From Bryum argenteum (lineage: Eukaryota; Streptophyta; Bryopsida; Bryales; Bryaceae), in NCBI GenBank assembly GCA_037043015.1, contig CM073323.1, positions 14,649,258 to 14,713,257 of the forward strand: a DNA stretch of 64,000 bases, given 5' to 3'. A model generated the notes under the pieces. It searched no databases. It was not told the origin of the DNA and saw only the letters and a list, made by a program, of their open reading frames with translations. Both the position numbers and the translations under genes were made by a program. Shown here piece after piece: positions 57,870-64,000 of this stretch; the stretch's first letter is position 1; every line of letters begins with the position of its first letter.

Positions 57870-60256
57870 CTATTGTCGTGACTGCCAAGCTTTGCTAATT
57901 TTTCTCCCAACGTAACGCATAGCATTCACGCCCCCAGCTGCGAAGAAGCCAGACAACATTTGCTTGAAGCTTGAGGTTCGCACAATACTACTCACAGCCC
58001 TGGTGACCATTCTCGCGTGGCCCTCTGGGGAGTTCGCTACCGCCCTGGCGATCATTAGATTTTCTGCATGCGAATATACGAAACTTCAGAATAGTTCATG
58101 CAAATAACTCAACATTCCATGCAAGGGTAGTGATTCTTCTAACCGTGGGTGCTCGAGTCGTAGAGCGTTCCGGTTTGGCGAGCTAATCGTTGCAGCACGC
58201 AAGCGGGGAGAGAGCTCAATAACAAGTACTTAGTGGATATCCTTCCATCCTGCCCAAAGTCAATTGCTTATCATGAAAAGATCTGTACAAACGTTTCTCT
58301 GCAGGCGTTTCTTTTAGCTTCACAAAGACAACGGTGAGATGTAGAACCTGTTTGAATCGTGACTTGAGATCGGAAGAAGACACATCTGGAGGGTATAAAA
58401 TATCTCGAGAAACATACTTGTTGATCGGTTCCTTATACAAATCTTGAAAAAGAGATGAGCTTCCTTGAACTATCTTCCGTACCTGTACGAACTCCATGCC
58501 AGGTGAATAGGAGAAAGGTGTGAGAAGACTATGCTACATGGTTGTAGAGAAGGAAATCAATGGGAGTCGGACCATTACCTTCTGCTTGTCCTCGGCAAAC
58601 AACATACGCACATCACCCGTGTATGACAACCCACAGATAGTAGAATACAAATCCTCCTGCAAAAACCTCAATCACAGACACCGACTGAAAACCAAGTTCA
58701 CAGTAAGTGATCAAAATGGTCCTGAACAGCTGTTCTACACAGACAATAACTGTTCGCCTGTGGAGAATTTTACAGTATTAGTCAACTCATTTATCAGAAA
58801 TTCAACACCTCCCTTACAGCACATGTAAGCACCCTGTGGACGAAATCACTCGGATATTCAACATTTTATTGCATGCCACTGCATCATGGACTTACAAGTG
58901 CTGGTGAAGATCTACTGAAGTACCTCAGTGAACTCTTCTGGCAGTAGAAGCAATGCTGCCGTGAGAGCAGCTTGCAGATTCTTGCGGTTCATCTCTTCTC
59001 CATGAATTCGATCTATCAGGAAACGCACCTGTCACAATATACATTTACACCGTTGAATATACAGCCTCAGTACAGCCCGCTTAAACAACTAGTAGCATGT
59101 TATGTTATTGAAGAACCTTCAGCTACTTACTGGTTTTTGCAGCCGCCCACCAATATATAATCGTTGCCAGGTGTACACATCTTTCACAAGATTATCAACA
59201 CTGATGACCCCATACTTGATTTTCTACACAAACCCACAATACATGGCAAGGAAGTTCAATATCAAGCAACCGTGCATTTGTACAGCTAGGAACTCCCCTA
59301 CATGCCTGCCACACAATACAATATCAGAGTGCGAGCACGTCTAGTTCATCTGTTGCTCACATAATTGATTCTTCAAAACATTTAAAGTGGATATTCTGAC
59401 TCTGTTGCTGGCCTACGATTTTCTTTAAGTTGGTTAAAATCTATTCACCATCCTCCTTATCATGTAATCTAGCCCTCCCATTTGATAGGATTGAAATATG
59501 GCAGAAAAGCAAAGAAACGGAGCCTATAAGTGACGTGGGTTTAGGGTTTTAGAGGAATCATGCTCCACACAAGGGTCAGTGACCAACACATGTGGTTGGC
59601 AGATTAGAAAGCAGATGATCAATGTGCATACCTTGTTTTTCCATGGCACAAACGCATTAAAGTGGACACCGGCACCCAATTTCTCAGCCACATTGCTAAC
59701 CTGCAGTCATCCCATTCAGCAGCTATTTATGTGTATTCAAACAAGTAGTTCCACTGGCCTCTCTCTCACCAAGAGATGGATATGCAAAAACTTCACAAGG
59801 AGGAATATCCTTCACATACCGTCCTGCCACCGAACCAAGCCAGCCACGACGAGTAGTGACGAGGGTTTTGCTCCAAATTCTGCTCAACGACACGCTTTCA
59901 GATTTACAAAACTAGAAAAAAAAACTAAAACCTGCAGGAGATTCTTATATACTTACCTTTGTGTGCCATTCTGCCGGAGAATTTACTCCAAGAATGTAAT
60001 CCACCATAGGCGCCTGCCATTACCATGTCTTGTCATCATCCATCACAACCAAAACATAAATGGATCAAAAATCAAAAGAATGCTCGCTTACTTCAGTGGC
60101 GCGGTTCTGAAGAGGTTGAGGAAAAACCCCCGAGCCATAAGCAAATGCGAAGTCCACCGGGGGCATGGAATCCAGAGGCGCGATCAAATCTTTGAGCAAG
60201 GGTACATTCAGTTCGGGCGAACGCTGATCCCTCTCGAGTTCAACTGCCCTGCTCAT
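57870..60256 (-). CDS. TAM41: Mitochondrial phosphatidate cytidylyltransferase TAM41 (CDP-DAG synthase)
   Basis: Ten coding exons on the minus strand: 60092-60256, 59957-60013, 59820-59879, 59632-59700, 59131-59223, 58924-59028, 58579-58656, 58348-58482, 58144-58249, 57870-58063. They sum to 1062 nt (353 aa), all GT-AG and in phase. TAM41 makes CDP-diacylglycerol from phosphatidate and CTP on the inner mitochondrial membrane, the first committed step to cardiolipin. The nucleotidyltransferase signature is PPVDFAFAYGSGVFPQ (about 32-47). VDYILGVNSPAEWH, HYSSWL, GVHFNAFVPW, KYGVISVDNL, GRLQKPVRFLIDR and LSYTGDVRMLFAEDK follow, then the plant-type C-terminus SGFFAAGGVNAMRYVGRKISKAW. ATG 60256 is the conservative start. 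A spliced upstream exon (60508-60570) also begins with ATG and could extend the N-terminus by 26 aa only if a second AG is used as acceptor; otherwise it is a 25-codon upstream ORF. Intron 9 is only 98 nt. Confidence 0.94.
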
Positions 60257-60507
60257 GGCTACGTCGACCGTCTCTGAAGCAAACCAAAGAAAACTGAAAC
60301 ATCACATTCTTATTGCACACCACCAGCTGCACTACTATAAAACCCGAAATTCTGAACTCAGAAATAGACGAGGGAGAGCACATAGTCCAAATTTGAAAAA
60401 TTCTCCTTCTAGTGGAACTCAAGCTGTAGCTGCATCGAGGCGATCGATGCGGACTCAACCCTAACTAACTCTGTCAACATGAATCACGCAGTTTTCATGC
60501 AATTTAC

Positions 60508-60600
60508 CTTAGGAAGATAATGTGAGCCAGTGATGGCGATATCGGGCTGCATAGGTGCTCCTCCGATCATCCGGTTTCGATCCAAAGCCCTATGTTGTTG
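60508..60600 (-). other. Probable 5' exon of TAM41 with upstream ATG
   Basis: On the minus strand the segment ends at 60508 with a good donor (AAG followed by GTAAAT), and the acceptor CTTCAG lies just upstream of the TAM41 start. The exon carries ATG at 60570. With the CAG acceptor this ATG opens a short upstream ORF that stops at a TAG before the main ATG. With the next AG (two bases further) it joins the main frame and adds 26 residues. Which is used cannot be decided by reading; the 5' limit of the exon is also unknown. Confidence 0.5.
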
Positions 60601-61826
60601 TACATGAATGGGAATGTTAGCGCGCACGAATTCCAATCAACCACGACGCTGTTTTACTTCCACTTAGACCTCAACAACGACGATTGAGCTCTGTCCACCT
60701 CCCAAATTGATCGCATGTACAGTACCCACCAACAAGTTTACGTTCAGGAATGAAACAAGAGAACATGCCGCAATCTTCAAACAATTGCCATGTTCACAAA
60801 AATAATCCAAATTACCAACTACAAGTTGTATCGGAGAGATGATGTAGTATTCTATATCATCATTTGAAGAAATTCCAATAAAAACTAGAAATTCTATCTT
60901 AATATACAACTTTTTACCATATTATTTACTATTTATCCTTAGCTCTTATTAGAAGCTACTATTGTTGAGGCATGAAACAATGAAAACCTTCAACCATCTC
61001 TAAAGAAAGCTATTCCGATACACTTTCTATATATGCAACTCCTTTTTAGAAAAACATTGAATTGTACCCCCCATGAAGCCCAACATTGAACTTTTGTACT
61101 CTAAGTAAATGTCACGATAAACAAAAGCAACTTCAAGTGATCATAACTACCACCCGGAATAACCAAATTCCATGACACTACCACCAAAGTGCTCGAAATG
61201 TAGCAAACGCTATCAAAACTATCGCTTTCGTGCTAATCCAAGCCTCATGTGTAAGAAAAGGCCATGAGCAATCACAACACTTTAGAATGTTTATGTAACT
61301 TTTTCAATAAGAGACAACATCAAGGTCTCTCACACTAACTCACCTCAATATTTGTGAATGTAAGCCACATATATGTAAAGGGCATCAAAAGAGGTTACTA
61401 GAGAGATATTAATACTCTTTTTCCCAACAAACCTCACCATGAAATGATCTTCATAACATCTAAAGGTAGATACCAAAAGTAAGTTAAAAGATACTAAAGT
61501 TATCAAATCAATTTACACTTTTTATAGAGATTTTTCATACATTGGTAAAGAAAACTTCACTACCTTACTCTCACACTTCATAATTTGCAATTTGGATAGA
61601 TTTTACAAACATGGTGATCATTTGAAAGTTGAGGGTATGTAATCTCTGCTTGCTCTGAACGTAAACTTCTTAGTGGGTACTGTACAGTACAATGCCACCC
61701 TCAATCCAACATCAGAGTCTGCGCAGAGTTGCGAAAACAGAGCCCATTCCCCATTGAGTATTGTATACGGTTTTGTACAGTATAGTGTCGTATGGTATAT
61801 GTATTTAAACTTGACGACTTTCAGCA
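60601..61826. other. TAM41 upstream flank and AT-rich intergenic DNA
   Basis: The first few hundred bases should hold the TAM41 promoter. No other gene, RNA or repeat was recognised before the SINE. Confidence 0.45.
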
Positions 61827-61836
61827 TTCATGTTAA

Positions 61837-62146
61837 GATAGATAGAAACTCTGGTCCCTTTCTAAAAGGCCGACATGAATGAAGTGTTCGTTCGTAATGC
61901 TAATACCCTCGAGGATGGACACTATAACTATGCTAGTTTCTAGCCTAGTTACTAATGCCTTGAAGATACTTGACAAGCTATCCCCCCAAAGGGCTTTGAG
62001 GTACCCATACAACAAGGTCCAAGGACGGCCCACAATAATTGGGTGGACTATAGTGGTGAGCACCACGCCGGCATGGGGAATAGAACCCACGACCTCCTCA
62101 TTGGGGGCTTTGAGCCTTAACCACCACAATAAGGCTTGTGGTGCCT
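61837..62146 (-). mobile_element. tRNA-derived SINE, full length
   Basis: On the minus strand it has an A-box-like GTGGTTAAGGCTC (about 62112-62124) and a B-box-like GGTTCTATTCC (62077-62087, consensus GGTTCGANTCC), spaced as in a tRNA head. A unique body follows and the 3' end is a short CTAT-type tail. TTCATGTTAA flanks it on both sides (61827-61836 and 62147-62156), a 10-bp target duplication or longer. Shorter 3' copies are at 14399-14482 and 62157-62228. Confidence 0.7.
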
Positions 62147-62156
62147 TTCATGTTAA

Positions 62157-62228
62157 GATAGATAGATAGATATGAACTCCAATCCTCTTTTTAGGCCGGC
62201 GTGAATAGAGTTTCAGTTTGTCTTGACA
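62157..62228 (-). mobile_element. Truncated SINE 3' fragment
   Basis: On the minus strand TTCACGCCGGCCTAAAAAGA is followed by GGATTGGAGTTCATATC and then ATCT repeats, the same 3' end and tail as the neighbouring full SINE. The 5' body is missing or too diverged to see. Confidence 0.6.
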
Positions 62229-62229
62229 A

Positions 62230-64000
62230 TGAGTCGCATTCATGTAACAGTAGTTGTAATTTTGCGGAAATTTAAAACATGATTTTTTCTTTTTAGTGAT
62301 TTGCAAAATTTAGTAGAAAATTGTTGAAACAAAGATTTCTAAATGATGCTCCTTTAACTATGAGCTTCCAAAGCATAGGTGGGGCACAAAAACGTACTTT
62401 TATTTCTACTTTTATTGTCCATCGCACCAAACGACATGTAGACATGAACCACCCCAATCCGAGAAAAGCACCTAGTATGTGTGAGAGAGGCAAGTTATCA
62501 ATGCGGTCCACTCTGGGTGGTGAGATTCTCGGTTTAGTATGGGCCTGTAGGGTTCGGTTTTAGGAAGGTGCTTGGAAATGGGTTGCTTGACTGTAGAGAG
62601 GCCCGAATTGGCACGTTTCGCTTTCGATCCATTTACTCATTTCTTAAGCATGAAGGTGAAGGTTGTAGAGATTTATTTATTTGTTATTTCAATGAAATGG
62701 TTATGAAGCTTTTTGGACCTGTCTTGTGTTCATAAGCAGCATTTGAAATGATTCATGTTAATTATAAAGTTGCACATGTTCATATTTGAACTTGGTTGCT
62801 GCACTCTTTTGAATGTATTGTTGCTATTTGAACTTGTATTTTTGCCATATATAGAGATGGGATCTAAATTGAACTCTCTATGTTGAAGATGAGATTAAAT
62901 AAATAAGTACATCAATAGTGATCATTTTTTGAATATGAGAGTGAGAGTGTAATTCATTCAAATTCGGCATTGACCTCAAGATAATGACTTAGGCTATTGG
63001 AGGCTACTTGAGGTTCAGGAGAGTTGGAATGTTTACTATCTCACTTATTGCCGTTTTTTTTTTTTTTTTTTTAAGTCTTCAAAAGGATCATGGTTTTAGT
63101 TTCTATATTTTCTATTGGCTTTTAGACATGGTGCATTGCAGAAAGTGAGTATTGTTGGATAAGCCTTGATGTTATATATGTTAAAAACTTTTAATAAACC
63201 GTAGTTTAGAATTAACCTTGAGCTCAATTATTCAAAGTGCAACCCTTCACTCCTCATGGTTATGAGATTTGTTAAATCCTTTGAATAAAAATGGTGGTCT
63301 CTAAGAAACTTATCCATTCTTTGTTGCAACCTTGCCTTTCTAATTGCAAACTGGATCTTTAGAAAAGCATAGTGTAGCTCTATCGATAAATCGATGCCAT
63401 ACAAAGATGCATGCAATCAACTCCCTATTGAAAATTGAACAATGCAATGAATTTGCAAGAGGCTATGGCATTCCAAATAGCCGCATTCCTACAGCAATCA
63501 AGAACATGCACAAGGTGATTCCTTTGATGTCTTTAATGAAAGAGAACTCTACTTAAGTGACTATAGTTATTAAAAAATTGGTACTTAGTATTTATTTCAA
63601 CAGATCTTTTATCTTTCAATTGGTTTTTGATTGGATACTAAGTGATATATTTTCTTCGGGTTTGACAATTCTCCTACAATATTGTTACAAGCAATAGTAG
63701 AACTGTTTATCAATTCCTTATAAATGGTGGTAAACCCACTTAAATTTTATTGTATGTTTGAATTGAGCAACATTGAAAACTAGCAACAAGAATTATATTT
63801 CTTAGCAAAACCAAATCAAAATCTCTTAATGATGACTTCAGCTACATTTGACTTTTCAAAATCTAATGTAGCTTGTTACACATCTCTTTAAAAAAATATT
63901 TCTTTTAGAATTGAAACTTCCAATTGTGCATCACTCAATACAAGAACTTAGATTACATAATTTTGTAGACTACAATTGTCAAATGAAATTATACAACTAT
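62230..64000. other. No supported gene
   Basis: AT-rich sequence with a T run near 63053. The frames at 62.3-62.56 kb and 63.34-63.56 kb have no recognisable domain and no splice-linked partners; a gene continuing beyond the window edge cannot be excluded. Confidence 0.4.

Overview
This is a nuclear window from a eukaryote and almost certainly a land plant. Split genes with GT-AG introns of about 100-600 bp encode plant-type versions of housekeeping proteins. Promoters carry telo-boxes, a Ty1/copia primer-binding site matches plant initiator tRNA-Met, and AT-rich intergenic DNA is full of small inverted-repeat transposons. Short introns and compact genes separated by 5-12 kb of repeats would fit a bryophyte or another non-flowering plant better than a large-genome fern or conifer; this is inference and no species is claimed.

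Seven protein-coding genes were resolved to exon level. Every model keeps frame through all junctions and ends at a stop. They are: (1) minus strand 9796-13215, a three-RRM CELF/Bruno-like RNA-binding protein (9 coding exons, 419 aa); (2) minus strand 26575-27664, RNA polymerase II subunit RPB9 (4 exons, 114 aa); (3) plus strand 31183-33190, mitochondrial methylmalonate-semialdehyde dehydrogenase, ALDH6 family (3 exons, 576 aa, GC-rich); (4) minus strand 34409-41016, a type II membrane GT4-type glycosyltransferase (14 exons, 1096 aa, one GC-AG intron); (5) minus strand 53431-56302, tRNA-specific adenosine deaminase TAD1 (10 exons, 501 aa); (6) plus strand 56827-57399, ribosomal protein eS21 (3 exons, 81 aa), divergent from TAD1; (7) minus strand 57870-60256, mitochondrial phosphatidate cytidylyltransferase TAM41 (10 coding exons, 353 aa, plus a probable 5' exon).

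The rest is largely repeats. 1-9.8 kb holds a long TA tract, a GATCGA-rich patch, a miRNA-like hairpin and no convincing gene. 14.2-26.5 kb and 27.8-30.5 kb hold AT-rich DNA with several non-autonomous DNA transposons, a truncated Ty1/copia element (LTR, PBS and partial gag) and degenerate tandem repeats. 41-53 kb is a second transposon graveyard, including a 2.8-kb element bounded by G and C runs that contains a 980-bp element ending in TTAACCCCTAAACG. 60.6-64 kb is mostly unassigned and carries a tRNA-derived SINE inserted at the tail of another SINE fragment.

The genes do not form a pathway cluster. They are unrelated housekeeping functions: RNA processing, transcription, translation, tRNA editing, valine/pyrimidine catabolism, cardiolipin synthesis and glycosylation. 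The tight part is 53.4-60.6 kb, where TAD1, eS21 and TAM41 lie within 7 kb: TAD1 and eS21 head to head over a 524-bp shared promoter region, eS21 and TAM41 tail to tail. No clearly novel protein system was found. The most unusual material is in the transposon families and in a few gene-structure oddities.
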